A program made the translations under genes and the position numbers. Under the pieces are notes generated by a model that saw nothing but the letters and a program-made list of their open reading frames with translations, had not been told where the DNA came from and made no database searches. This document shows positions 15,794 through 25,096 of a stretch of DNA of 64,000 bases, in pieces. The stretch covers positions 372,001 through 436,000 of the forward strand of contig NZ_CANMEZ010000002.1 in assembly GCF_947496985.1 (NCBI RefSeq), read 5' to 3'. The DNA comes from an uncultured Kordia sp. (GTDB lineage: Bacteria > Bacteroidota > Bacteroidia > Flavobacteriales > Flavobacteriaceae). Positions within the stretch are counted from its first letter, which is position 1; each line of letters starts with the position of its first letter.

Positions 15794-17848
15794 ATGAGAA
15801 CCAAAATATCTAAATCAGCTCTTAACTTTTATGCATTAATGATTAGTATCATTTTGTTATTTAATTGTTGTGCTGAAAACAAAAAACAAAACTCAGTTCA
15901 CAAAAATGAAGCTGTAGCAGAAAATGTGAATCCACATGATGTTATTCCATTTTTTCAACATTGGAATTTAATCTTAGGAAATGGTTCAAATGCGGGTAAA
16001 GCGACAAACTATGCTGATAAGAATTTCTTTTTTACAGCAAATGATGACAAAGAAAATTGGGTTGTATTTAAAACACCTAATGCTGGGAATACGCATGGAA
16101 CTTCTAACAATACCAGAACTGAATTAGCGCAATTAAAAAAATGGACACCAATGACAGAAGCTACTATGAACGCTACACTTAAAGTAATGAATGTTGCTAC
16201 TACAGGTGATGCGCGAGTTGCAGCAACATACTCAGTAGTAGTTGGTCAAATTCACAGTGCTGATGGTCATGAAAATGAACCACTAAAAATATTTTACAAA
16301 AAATTTCCAGGTCATACCAAAGGGTCTGTTTTTTGGAATTATGAAATAAATACGGCTGGTGATAGCAATTCTAAAAGATGGGATTACTCCTATCCTATTT
16401 GGGGTTATGACTTTTCTGTAGTTGGAAGTGATAAAGACAACTACCCTCCAGAACCTAAAGATGGAATTGCTCTTGGTGAAGAGTTTAGCTATAAAGTAGA
16501 AATAAAAGACGGAATCATGTCTTTAACATTTACAAGTGAAGGACATGAAACAAAAACATTTACTAAAAACTTGATTGTTTCAGAATATGCAAAACCTTCA
16601 GATATGCCAGAACAAGTCAAAAATTTATTTGTTCCTATAGGTCAAGATGGAGTAGAACGTGAAAAAGCATATACTGGTGAAGGTCTATTTTTTAAACTAG
16701 GTTGTTACAACCAAACAAACGGAAAAGCACCTAAAGTGAATAAAGTTTGGTGTTCTGGTGCAGAAACGCATGGTGGTAATATTGACAAACAATATGCAGA
16801 TGGTAATTATGCAGAAGTGTGGTTTAAATCTGCTAGTATAGAAATCAGCGATAATGCCATTTCTAATGCAGGTTATTTCAAAGCGAATGATGGTTTAAGT
16901 AAAAAAACAGTATATCCAAGTGAAGTAATTCCTTTTATGGATAAGTTTAAAATTTTATTAGGAGATGGAACAAACGAAAACAATCTTGTTAACTTTGAAC
17001 ACAAAGATTTTTTCTATACTGTAATTGATGGCACTAGACGTTGGGTAGTATATAAAACACCTAACTCGGGAGTTACTTCAAAAAACTCAAGCAATACTAG
17101 AAGTGAATTACAAGAAAAAAGAGAATGGACACCAGAAGAAGGAGGAAAACTAACAGGTACCTGTAAAGTAATGCAAGTTTCCGTTTCTGGAGATGCTAGA
17201 GTTGCAGCTTCATATTCAACAGTAGTTGGACAAATTCATAGTGGCGAAGGACATGAAAATGAACCACTAAAAATATTCTACAAAAAATTCCCTGGGCAAA
17301 CTAAAGGATCTGTATTCTGGAATTATGAAATAAATACAGCTGGTGATAATAATGCTGGAAGATGGGATTTTTCAACCGCTGTTTGGGGACATGACATGTC
17401 TGTAATTGGAAAAACCAAAGAAGACTTTCCTGCCGAACCTGAAGATGGAATAGAATTAGGAGAAGAATTCAGCTATGAAGTAAATGTCTACAAAGGAATT
17501 ATGTATCTCACATTTACAAGTGAAGGACACGAGACCAAAACATTTACCAAAAATCTAATCAAATCTGAATACGTAAACAAATCCGATTTGCCTACGCAAG
17601 TAAAGAAATTATTTGTCCCTATAGGACAAGATGGTACGGAACGCGCTACAGCTTACAGTGGAGAATTAAATTACTTTAAGCAAGGTGCATATAATCAAAC
17701 CAATGGAAAAAGTCCTAAAAAGAGTATGGTTTGGTGTGCAGGCGCAGAAACGTATGGAGGCGATATTGCCAAACAATACGAAAATGGTTGTTATACAGAA
17801 GTATGGTTTAGAGAAGCAACAATAGGTTTAGGTACACCTCAAAAATAA
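15794..17848 (+). CDS. Tandem two-module PL7 alginate lyase, lipoprotein
   Basis: The 684-residue product has a lipoprotein signal (LFNC, Cys25) and two PL7 domains in one chain. Module 1 (about 48-350) has RTEL (108-111), QIHS (152-155) and FKLGCYNQ (300-307). Module 2 (about 377-676) has RSEL (436-439), QIHS (480-483) and FKQGAYNQ (628-635). The two modules are close paralogues, sharing long blocks such as HENEPLKIFYKKFPG. Both keep the catalytic His and Tyr, so both may be active. A double PL7 on one surface lipoprotein would suit processive or multivalent cutting. Gap to kdgF is 13 bp, so they are probably co-transcribed. Confidence 0.88.
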   Translation: MRTKISKSALNFYALMISIILLFNCCAENKKQNSVHKNEAVAENVNPHDVIPFFQHWNLILGNGSNAGKATNYADKNFFFTANDDKENWVVFKTPNAGNTHGTSNNTRTELAQLKKWTPMTEATMNATLKVMNVATTGDARVAATYSVVVGQIHSADGHENEPLKIFYKKFPGHTKGSVFWNYEINTAGDSNSKRWDYSYPIWGYDFSVVGSDKDNYPPEPKDGIALGEEFSYKVEIKDGIMSLTFTSEGHETKTFTKNLIVSEYAKPSDMPEQVKNLFVPIGQDGVEREKAYTGEGLFFKLGCYNQTNGKAPKVNKVWCSGAETHGGNIDKQYADGNYAEVWFKSASIEISDNAISNAGYFKANDGLSKKTVYPSEVIPFMDKFKILLGDGTNENNLVNFEHKDFFYTVIDGTRRWVVYKTPNSGVTSKNSSNTRSELQEKREWTPEEGGKLTGTCKVMQVSVSGDARVAASYSTVVGQIHSGEGHENEPLKIFYKKFPGQTKGSVFWNYEINTAGDNNAGRWDFSTAVWGHDMSVIGKTKEDFPAEPEDGIELGEEFSYEVNVYKGIMYLTFTSEGHETKTFTKNLIKSEYVNKSDLPTQVKKLFVPIGQDGTERATAYSGELNYFKQGAYNQTNGKSPKKSMVWCAGAETYGGDIAKQYENGCYTEVWFREATIGLGTPQK

Positions 17849-17861
17849 ATAAGAAATAATT

Positions 17862-18209
17862 ATGAAAACATTTGGAGCAAGTAAAGAATTCATTTTAGAC
17901 AAAGATCTCGATTGGGAAGTTGTTGGAGAAGGCGTAAAAAGAAAAATTATGGGCTATGATGATAAAATTATGCTCGTAAAAGTTCATTTTGACAAAGGTG
18001 GTATTGGATACAAGCACGAACATTACCATAGTCAAGTAACCTACGTAGAAAGCGGAACATTTGAATTTTCTATCGGAGAAGAAACAAAAGTTGTAAAAGG
18101 TGGTGATACAGTATACATACCTCCACATGTTTTACATGGTGCAGTATGTACGGAAGAAGGAATACTAATTGACGTCTTTAGCCCTATTCGTGAAGACTTC
18201 ATGGAATAA
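17862..18209 (+). CDS. kdgF: KdgF-like cupin
   Basis: The 115-residue single-domain cupin has the metal motif HEHYHSQ (52-58) and a second His in PPHVLHG (His92), matching the HxH...Q...H arrangement of KdgF. KdgF speeds the conversion of the unsaturated monouronate released by lyases into its linear keto form (DEH), in the cytoplasm. It follows the tandem PL7 gene directly, ends the first alginate operon, and links lyase products to the SDR/KdgK/KdgA steps encoded further on. Confidence 0.85.
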   Translation: MKTFGASKEFILDKDLDWEVVGEGVKRKIMGYDDKIMLVKVHFDKGGIGYKHEHYHSQVTYVESGTFEFSIGEETKVVKGGDTVYIPPHVLHGAVCTEEGILIDVFSPIREDFME

Positions 18210-18243
18210 ACTAAATTAATTTTTATTTAACAAAAATTTAATA

Positions 18244-18272
18244 TATATTTGGTAAACCAATCTGGTTAACCA
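18244..18272 (+). promoter_or_regulatory. Promoter -7 box and double operator of the susC operon
   Basis: TATATTTG (18244-18251) fits the TAnnTTTG -7 box. It overlaps TGGTAAACCA (18250-18259), followed by TGGTTAACCA (18263-18272). The stretch from the -7 region through both operators is the same as at the first PL7 promoter, including the 13-bp centre spacing. No clear -33 element was found. Transcription from here would give a leader of about 200 nt before susC. Confidence 0.7.
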
Positions 18273-18288
18273 GATTAGCCAGCCACAA

Positions 18289-18377
18289 AAAAAGGACAGG
18301 TGCACGCCTATCCTTTTTGGAAATTACTTCTTTGGAGGGAAGTAAGATTATACATAATTACTTATTGTAACATGTAT
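18289..18377 (+). promoter_or_regulatory. Structured 5' leader element of the susC mRNA (copy A)
   Basis: A hairpin with a 12-bp stem (18289-18300 with 18307-18318, one C/A mismatch) and loop TGCACG is followed by TGGAGGGAAGTAA (18333-18345) and GTAACATGTAT (18367-18377). The same three blocks with similar spacing are found at 25809-25891 before the MFS gene. The stem here ends in TTTTT and could act as a terminator or attenuator. The second block can also pair with upstream TTACTTC (18324-18330). Function as attenuator, sRNA target or riboswitch is inference. Confidence 0.5.
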
Positions 18378-18459
18378 GCCGCTAAAATACAAAAAAATTA
18401 ACGGTAAAAACATGGCTTTAAGTGATTAGTTGAATACTAACTAATTAAAAAAACTAATT

Positions 18460-21400
18460 ATGAATTTAAAAACTAAGCTAACCTACATTGCAATGCTACT
18501 CTTCTGCGTTTCAATGTATGCACAGGAAGCCTTTACTATCAAAGGAACTGTTGTTGCCAAAGCTGACAATCAGCCTGTGCCTGGTGTAAATGTGCTTAAT
18601 GTAAAAACATCAAAAGGAACAACCACAAATTTTGATGGTATCTACGAAATTAAAGCCACTAAAGGTGATGTCCTTCAGTTTTCATATGTAGGATTCGTAA
18701 CGCAAACCGTGATTATTGACAATCAAAAAACACTCAACATTACATTAGTAGAAGACGCTTCACAACTAGATGAAGTTGTTGTTATTGGTTATGGTACTCA
18801 AAAGAAAAGTCACTTAACAGGCGCTATTTCTAAAGTGAAAAATGACGATCTTGATCAAATTGCTGTTCCACGTGTGGATGAAGCATTAGTTGGTCAGGTT
18901 TCTGGTGTAAATATTCAAGCGACCGAAGGAGAAGCTGGTTCTGCTCCTACTATCCGTATTCGTGGTACAGGTTCTATCACAGGTAGCTCTGACCCTGCAA
19001 TTGTGGTAGACGGATTGGTTGTTGACAGTGATTTCTTAGGTTCATTTGACATGAATGACATTGAGTCATTTGAAGTATTAAAAGATGCTGCTTCTGCTTC
19101 TATCTACGGATCAAGAGGTGCCAATGGTGTTATTTTAATTACAACAAAACAAGGTAAAGAAGGAAAAACAAAATTCTCATACAATTCGTTTATGGGATTC
19201 AAAGAAGCAAGACAAAGTGATGATTATTACTTTACAGTTGCTGAAACTGCTGCTGCAGAATTAGCCGCAACAGGAACACTTTCTGATAGAACACGTTACA
19301 AACAATTAATTGGAACAGACAGAGATTGGCAAGATGTTATCTTTGATGGAGGAATTATCACAAGTCATTCATTTAACATGCGAGGTGGAAACAAAAAGAC
19401 AAAATTTAGCGCTTCTTTAGGATACATTCATGATGAAGGTGTATTGTTAACTGATGACTACAAAAGATATTCAATGCGAATAAAGTTAGATTCAAAAGTA
19501 ACTGACAAACTAACACTTGGAGTTAATTTAACACCATCATATACAAATAGAAGACGTTTTGATGGTTCTACACACGATATCTTACGTCAAGCACCTTGGT
19601 TACCATTATATGTAGACGAAAACAACATTCAATTTGTAAACAGATTGAGAGACGGTGGACGCTATGCAAATGTTCAAATTGGAGATTATGCAACACAACG
19701 TATGTTTGATGATTATGATTTAAATACTATGCAACCCGTTGAATCTGGCGGAACAGATATTAGTAACACATCAAATACAAACCCTGCTGCAAAAGTATTA
19801 GAGCGTGATCGTAATGATTACAAATTCAAGCTTGCAGGTAGTTTTTATGCTAATTATAAAATTTTGGATGGTTTAGCATTTAGAACTACACTTTCTGGAG
19901 ATTTTCAAAATACACGAAGAGATCGTTGGCAAGGTGTACTATCGAGCAGAAATGGATCTGCCGCAACAAGCCTCCTTATTTCTACGCAGAATAGAATTCA
20001 CATGGTAACTGATAATATTTTATCATACAACAAAACATTTGACAAGCATGAAATTAGTGCTATTGTAGGTTTCTCTGCTGAAAAATGGGACACTACTTTT
20101 GAAAGTGTTTCTGGAGGTGGATTTGAGTCAGATTTAGTTCAAACAATTACAGGAGCCGATCCTACAACAGTAGTTGGAAGCTCGTATAAATTTCCAGAGC
20201 GCTTATTATCATACTTAGGAAGAATTAACTATGCATACGACGATAAATATCTTGTATCATTAAGTATACGTCGTGATGGATATTCTGCATTTGGAGAAAA
20301 CAATAAATATGGTAATTTCCCAGCAGCTTCAGTAGGTTGGATAGCTTCTAACGAAGATTTTTTAAGCGAAAGCGAAGTTGTAAGCAACCTAAAACTTAGA
20401 GTAAGTTATGGAGTTACAGGAAACCCATTCTTTAACACAGGAAATGTATTAGTAGACAAATTTCCATATTTATCATTACTACAATCTTCTACTGCAGTAA
20501 TAGACGGAACGCTTTCTAATGGATTTAACCCAATTAACTTGGCAAATCCTAATTTGCAATGGGAGCGCTCAATAGAAATTAACCCAGGAATTGATTTTGG
20601 GTTATTTAACAACATAGTTACAGGTTCTATTGAATACTATAAAAGAACTAGTGATCAATTACTAATTGACAATCCAGTTTCAGTAACTACAGGATTTGAT
20701 AGCGGATTGGTAAATATTGGAGAAGTTGAGAACAAAGGTTTCGAAATAGAATTACGTACACGTAACATTACAAAAGAAAACTTCAGATGGTCTACAACAA
20801 TGTTAGCTTCTCGTAACAAAAACGAATTGGTTGACTTTGCGGGTTCTAACGGACAAATTCAAAACGTAGATAGCAAAAGAGCTGCTGAATGGATTAACTT
20901 AGTAGGAAACCCTATTTCATCTTATTATGGTTGGGTTGTAGATCGTGATATTCCTTTAGAATACATTGCAGATCCATATCACCCAGTTGGTGGAGAAGCA
21001 CAAGATGTATATGTAAAAGATTTGAATGGTGATGGTGTTATTGATGATGATGATAAAACAATCTTAGGAGATCCATATCCAGACTTAGTTTGGAGTCTTA
21101 CAAACGATTTCAAAATTGGAAGTTTTGATCTTAGTTTCATGTTCCAAGGTAGTCATGGAGCAGAAATTAGAAACATGGGAGATCAATACTTATTCAACCA
21201 TTTCAACAGTTCTCAAGATTTTATTTCATCAACGCCTGATCAAGAATTCATCAAAGAAAAAATCTTTACAAATGACATCATTCAAGATGCTTCTTATGTA
21301 GCGTTACGTACAGTAAACATTGGATATAGCTTACCAGACAGTATATTATCAAAAATGTTCTTAACGAAAGCAAGAATATATGCTACAGGGCAAAACTTAC

Positions 21401-21537
21401 TCTATTTTACGGCAAGTGATTATACAGGATTCAATCCAGAATCAATTAACACTACATCACCAACTACGTACGGATATCAAAGAGCAGGATCACCTATAAA
21501 CAGAACAATAACACTTGGTTTAAACGTTGAATTTTAA
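18460..21537 (+). CDS. SusC-like TonB-dependent outer-membrane transporter
   Basis: The 1025-residue product has a signal peptide (1-21), a carboxypeptidase-regulatory-like N-terminal domain (about 25-105; VVAKADNQPVPGVNV), the SusC-type DEVVVIGYGTQKK segment, a plug domain (about 115-225; AASASIYGSRGANGVILITT) and a 22-strand beta-barrel ending in Phe. With the SusD-like protein encoded 17 bp downstream it forms the outer-membrane pump that imports oligosaccharides with TonB energy. Context with PL7 lyases points to alginate oligomers. It is controlled by the double operator and the leader upstream. Confidence 0.93.
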   Translation: MNLKTKLTYIAMLLFCVSMYAQEAFTIKGTVVAKADNQPVPGVNVLNVKTSKGTTTNFDGIYEIKATKGDVLQFSYVGFVTQTVIIDNQKTLNITLVEDASQLDEVVVIGYGTQKKSHLTGAISKVKNDDLDQIAVPRVDEALVGQVSGVNIQATEGEAGSAPTIRIRGTGSITGSSDPAIVVDGLVVDSDFLGSFDMNDIESFEVLKDAASASIYGSRGANGVILITTKQGKEGKTKFSYNSFMGFKEARQSDDYYFTVAETAAAELAATGTLSDRTRYKQLIGTDRDWQDVIFDGGIITSHSFNMRGGNKKTKFSASLGYIHDEGVLLTDDYKRYSMRIKLDSKVTDKLTLGVNLTPSYTNRRRFDGSTHDILRQAPWLPLYVDENNIQFVNRLRDGGRYANVQIGDYATQRMFDDYDLNTMQPVESGGTDISNTSNTNPAAKVLERDRNDYKFKLAGSFYANYKILDGLAFRTTLSGDFQNTRRDRWQGVLSSRNGSAATSLLISTQNRIHMVTDNILSYNKTFDKHEISAIVGFSAEKWDTTFESVSGGGFESDLVQTITGADPTTVVGSSYKFPERLLSYLGRINYAYDDKYLVSLSIRRDGYSAFGENNKYGNFPAASVGWIASNEDFLSESEVVSNLKLRVSYGVTGNPFFNTGNVLVDKFPYLSLLQSSTAVIDGTLSNGFNPINLANPNLQWERSIEINPGIDFGLFNNIVTGSIEYYKRTSDQLLIDNPVSVTTGFDSGLVNIGEVENKGFEIELRTRNITKENFRWSTTMLASRNKNELVDFAGSNGQIQNVDSKRAAEWINLVGNPISSYYGWVVDRDIPLEYIADPYHPVGGEAQDVYVKDLNGDGVIDDDDKTILGDPYPDLVWSLTNDFKIGSFDLSFMFQGSHGAEIRNMGDQYLFNHFNSSQDFISSTPDQEFIKEKIFTNDIIQDASYVALRTVNIGYSLPDSILSKMFLTKARIYATGQNLLYFTASDYTGFNPESINTTSPTTYGYQRAGSPINRTITLGLNVEF

Positions 21538-21554
21538 TCTAACACATAACTAAA

Positions 21555-22994
21555 ATGAAAAATAATATGAAACAAACAAAAATTGTAGCATTGTTAGTAT
21601 TGCTAGTTACTGTGTTTTCATGTGAAAAAGATTTCTTATCACCTGAATTAGAATCATTAGTAAATGCTGAGATCTACTATACAACAGAAGCGCAACTTGA
21701 AACTGCTACAGTTAATATGTATGATGGTATTCAAGGAATTAATTCAACATCATCAAATGATTATCACTCATTACAAGTTGAATTTTATCTTACCGAAATG
21801 CGTAGTGATAATACAAGAACAAAAGCATCCGAAGGAGAAGCTGCACAGTTTGAAAGCTATGATATAGTACCAAACAACGGAATTGTTGCCGATTACTACA
21901 GAAGTTTTTACAATGTAATATTTAGAGCAAATGTAGTTTTAGAAAACTTAGGAGTAGCATCTGATTCAAATAGAGCCAGTTTTGAAGCTGAAGCTAAATT
22001 TGTAAGAGCCTACGCTTACTTCAACTTAGTACGTTTATATGGAGATATTCCTTTAGTAGATAGAGTTATTGGAAACAACGATACAGATATTTCTTTTACA
22101 AGAGTTCCTACAACAGAAGTGTATGCCTTAATTGTAGAAGATTTACTAACAGCTATTGACGGCTTAGACAATACATACAAAACAAGAGCTTCAAAAGCTG
22201 CTGCGCAAGCTTTATTAGCAAAAGTATACCTAACACAAGGTACCAACTACTTAGATGCACAAATATTATGTGAAGCGGTTATGGGAAGTGGTTTTACATT
22301 AGAACCAAACTTTGAAGATGTATTTTACAACGAACTAAACAACGAAGTAATCTTTGCAATAGGATACAGTCCAGCTGGAGTTGACAGTCAAAATTTCTCT
22401 GCAGAATGGTTAAATGCTGTAGGAAGAACAAGTGGAGTAAACTATGTAACTAACGACGCAAAAGATGCTTTGGATATGCTTGGAGGAAATAGAGGACTAG
22501 ATGTTTCATACCGTGTAGACATCTCTCAACCAACACAACACCAAGTACGAAAATACATTCCAAACGGGGAAGTTGATGCACATGCTGGAGACGATTTCGT
22601 AGTATCTGATCCAAGACTCGCAGGAAACGACTGGATTGTATTGCGCTATTCAGATGTACTACTAATGCATGTAGAAGCTATCATGGCTGGAGGAAACAGT
22701 ACTGCCGTTCCTGCTGCTTTAAGTTCATTTCAATTAGTACGTAACCGCGCAGGACTTACAACAACAGTAACAAATATTACAAAACAAGAATTACTAGATG
22801 AAAGACGTGTAGAATTAGCATTTGAAAACCACCGTTTATTCGATTTAATCCGTTTCAACGAAGCACAAACTGTGTTATCTACATTCTCAACTGCTAACGG
22901 CTACAACTTTAATGCAACTGATCTTTTATTACCAATTCCGCAAAGAGAAATTAACCTAAGTAACGGTGTTTTAACGCAAAACCCAGGATACTAA
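21555..22994 (+). CDS. SusD-like surface glycan-binding lipoprotein
   Basis: The 479-residue product has a lipoprotein signal (VFSC) and the all-helical SusD/RagB fold: ARAYAYFNLVRLYGDIPLV-type helix (here FVRAYAYFNLVRLYGDIPLV), RASKAAAQALLAKVYL, and the C-terminal LLDERRVELAFENHRLFDLIRF. It is the lid of the SusC transporter and binds the oligomer. ATG at 21567 is a possible alternative start four codons in. It lies between susC and the PKD lipoprotein gene, all on one strand with gaps under 20 bp. Confidence 0.93.
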   Translation: MKNNMKQTKIVALLVLLVTVFSCEKDFLSPELESLVNAEIYYTTEAQLETATVNMYDGIQGINSTSSNDYHSLQVEFYLTEMRSDNTRTKASEGEAAQFESYDIVPNNGIVADYYRSFYNVIFRANVVLENLGVASDSNRASFEAEAKFVRAYAYFNLVRLYGDIPLVDRVIGNNDTDISFTRVPTTEVYALIVEDLLTAIDGLDNTYKTRASKAAAQALLAKVYLTQGTNYLDAQILCEAVMGSGFTLEPNFEDVFYNELNNEVIFAIGYSPAGVDSQNFSAEWLNAVGRTSGVNYVTNDAKDALDMLGGNRGLDVSYRVDISQPTQHQVRKYIPNGEVDAHAGDDFVVSDPRLAGNDWIVLRYSDVLLMHVEAIMAGGNSTAVPAALSSFQLVRNRAGLTTTVTNITKQELLDERRVELAFENHRLFDLIRFNEAQTVLSTFSTANGYNFNATDLLLPIPQREINLSNGVLTQNPGY

Positions 22995-23010
22995 TAAAAT
23001 ATAAAGGACA

Positions 23011-24015
23011 ATGAAAAAACAAATCAAAAAAATAGTTGGGTTTACCACAGCAATTGTATTGGCGTTTACATTCCAGTCTTGTAGTGAATTAGAAAAATTT
23101 GAACTTCCTGAAGAAGGTTCAATTGCTGATGCAACGCCACCAGAAGCTGCCTTTTCATTTACTCAAGGACAAGGTTCTGACGAAGAATGGAAAAACTATA
23201 CATTTGCTAACTTATCTACAAGTGCTACAACATATAGTTGGGATTTTGGAGATGGAAACACTTCTACAGAAGTAGATGGAGCAAACACCTATCCAGGAGA
23301 AGGATCATACACAGTGACTCTGACAGCTTCAGATGCATTAGGTGTTATAAGTTCAGTAATGCAAGTTATTGAAGTAGTAGAGCCAGAAGCTCCATCAGTT
23401 CCTGATCCAATTTTAATAAATGCTGATTTTGATAAACTAGAAAAAAACAATGGTAATTCTAGTGATTGCTCTTGCTCTGGATGGGATAACGATGATATCG
23501 GTGAGCAAGGAGAATCAAGTTCTGGTAATGGAGGTTCTGACAATGTTGTCAAATTTGACAATAACGAGCCTGATCATGTATACCAAGAGTTTGCTGTAAC
23601 ACCAAATGCTGATTATACAATAACAATAGTTACATCGCATAAAACAATAGCTAGTACACCTGGTAGTTACCCTGGTAGTACACTTGAATTAAGAATTTTA
23701 GCAGGAGCTGGTTATGTAACTGGTTATGAACCTACTTATTATGCAACCGCTACAGAGTTTCCTAGTTCAGGTTATGGATATACTACTGTTGCACAAGTAG
23801 AAGATGCCGCAAATAATCTTTTAATTGAAACAATAGCAAATCCAGATAACGACGATTATTTTACTCATACATATACATTTAATGTAGGAGCAAATGATAG
23901 TGTAGCACTCTTTATAAGAGGAATTGGAGGAGATAGTAACGTTGGTAGTTACGGGTATACTAGTGGAGATGAAGAAATAAGAGCAGATTCAGTAACTATT
24001 ACAGCTATTAATTAA
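23011..24015 (+). CDS. PKD-domain surface lipoprotein, probable alginate binder
   Basis: The 334-residue product has a lipoprotein signal (FQSC), a PKD domain (about 45-125; YSWDFGDGNTSTE and GSYTVTLTASD) and a C-terminal beta-sandwich of about 190 residues starting near PDPILINADFD, of the kind found in carbohydrate-binding modules. In polysaccharide loci the gene after susD usually codes for such a surface glycan-binding protein. No catalytic motif is seen. It is 16 bp after susD and 9 bp before the third PL7 gene. Confidence 0.78.
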   Translation: MKKQIKKIVGFTTAIVLAFTFQSCSELEKFELPEEGSIADATPPEAAFSFTQGQGSDEEWKNYTFANLSTSATTYSWDFGDGNTSTEVDGANTYPGEGSYTVTLTASDALGVISSVMQVIEVVEPEAPSVPDPILINADFDKLEKNNGNSSDCSCSGWDNDDIGEQGESSSGNGGSDNVVKFDNNEPDHVYQEFAVTPNADYTITIVTSHKTIASTPGSYPGSTLELRILAGAGYVTGYEPTYYATATEFPSSGYGYTTVAQVEDAANNLLIETIANPDNDDYFTHTYTFNVGANDSVALFIRGIGGDSNVGSYGYTSGDEEIRADSVTITAIN

Positions 24016-24024
24016 TAATATCAT

Positions 24025-24930
24025 ATGATCTTTAGAACATTCCTTATTCTATTTTTTATGTTTAGCCTTACTGGTTTTGCACAGTCTAATGACAGTGACA
24101 AAGCAAGTACTGTGACAAAAGAACAAAAGAAAAGAAAAAAAAGGAGGAAAAAGAAAAAGTTTAAATTACCTAAAATTGATTTATCGCATTGGAAAGTGAC
24201 AACGCCTGCGGGCAATGGAAAAAAACCGCAGGAAGTGTCACCACCAGAAATACTGGACTATGCAACAAATAAAGACTTATTGCCATATATGTATAACGAT
24301 TCTGTACGTGGCGCTTTAGTTTTCTATGCATATCCAAGTAAAGCTACTACGGCAAATACCAAATATTCTCGATCAGAATTAAGGGAACAAATGGAGCCGG
24401 GTGAAAACAATGTCAATTGGACCTTTAAACAAGGTGGAAAAATGAAAGGTAAATTAGCCATTGATGAAATTTCCCGTGATAAAAATGGAAAATATCACAA
24501 AGTCATCATTATGCAAATTCACGGTCGTTTAACCAATGCGCAACGCGATCTTATCGGTCAAAAAGATAACAACGCACCACCAATATTAAAAATATATTGG
24601 AAAGATGGTAAAATACGTGTAAAAACAAAAGTGTTAAAAAATTTGAATGCTTCCAATGAAGAAATATTACATGAAGATGCTTGGGGCGATGATGAAGGAT
24701 TTACATTCAAAGAAAAAGTAGGTTTCAAAAAATTTAGACTTGAAGTACGCGTAAGCGAAGGAAAAATGACAATTGTTCTAAACAATAACGAATTCAAAAC
24801 ATATGAAAACATTCACATGAAAAAATGGGGTGTCTTTGAAAATTATTTCAAAGCAGGCAATTACTTTCAGTCACGTGATGATAATTCATTTGCAAAAGTG
24901 CGTTATTACAACTTAGAAGTTACGCATTAA
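24025..24930 (+). CDS. PL7 alginate lyase with Lys/Arg-rich N-terminal stretch
   Basis: The 301-residue product has a signal peptide (about 1-20, ending GFAQ), a very basic run at residues 35-47 (KKRKKRRKKKKFK) and one PL7 domain with RSEL (116-119), QIHG (164-167) and YFKAGNY (274-280). It lacks a lipobox Cys, so it is periplasmic or secreted, unlike the two lipoprotein PL7 enzymes. It is most like the enzyme at 12904. The basic stretch is unusual for an exported enzyme and may bind polyanionic alginate. Last gene of the susC operon. Confidence 0.88.
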   Translation: MIFRTFLILFFMFSLTGFAQSNDSDKASTVTKEQKKRKKRRKKKKFKLPKIDLSHWKVTTPAGNGKKPQEVSPPEILDYATNKDLLPYMYNDSVRGALVFYAYPSKATTANTKYSRSELREQMEPGENNVNWTFKQGGKMKGKLAIDEISRDKNGKYHKVIIMQIHGRLTNAQRDLIGQKDNNAPPILKIYWKDGKIRVKTKVLKNLNASNEEILHEDAWGDDEGFTFKEKVGFKKFRLEVRVSEGKMTIVLNNNEFKTYENIHMKKWGVFENYFKAGNYFQSRDDNSFAKVRYYNLEVTH

Positions 24931-24971
24931 TAACAAAAGTTAGTTTAATTTGAATATATGCTTTCGTTGGG

Positions 24972-25000
24972 TTTTACTGGTCAATTTTTGGTCAGTAAAA
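24972..25000 (+). terminator. Possible terminator after the susC operon
   Basis: Inverted repeat TTTTACTG (24972-24979) / CAGTAAAA (24993-25000). A T-run follows only after 11 bases, so this is a weak terminator candidate. Confidence 0.4.
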
Positions 25001-25069
25001 TTCAAGTAAAGTTTTTTAATATGTTAGCGTATATTACTTATTAATTTTATAAATTTAAACATACAAATC

Positions 25070-25079
25070 TGGTTAACCA
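25070..25079. promoter_or_regulatory. Operator at the GntR regulator gene
   Basis: Perfect palindrome TGGTTAACCA, 17 bp before the start of the GntR gene. It is the same element as at 12886 and 18263, but single. The position fits autoregulation of the repressor. Confidence 0.68.
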
Positions 25080-25096
25080 ATTACAGAATTCAAGGT

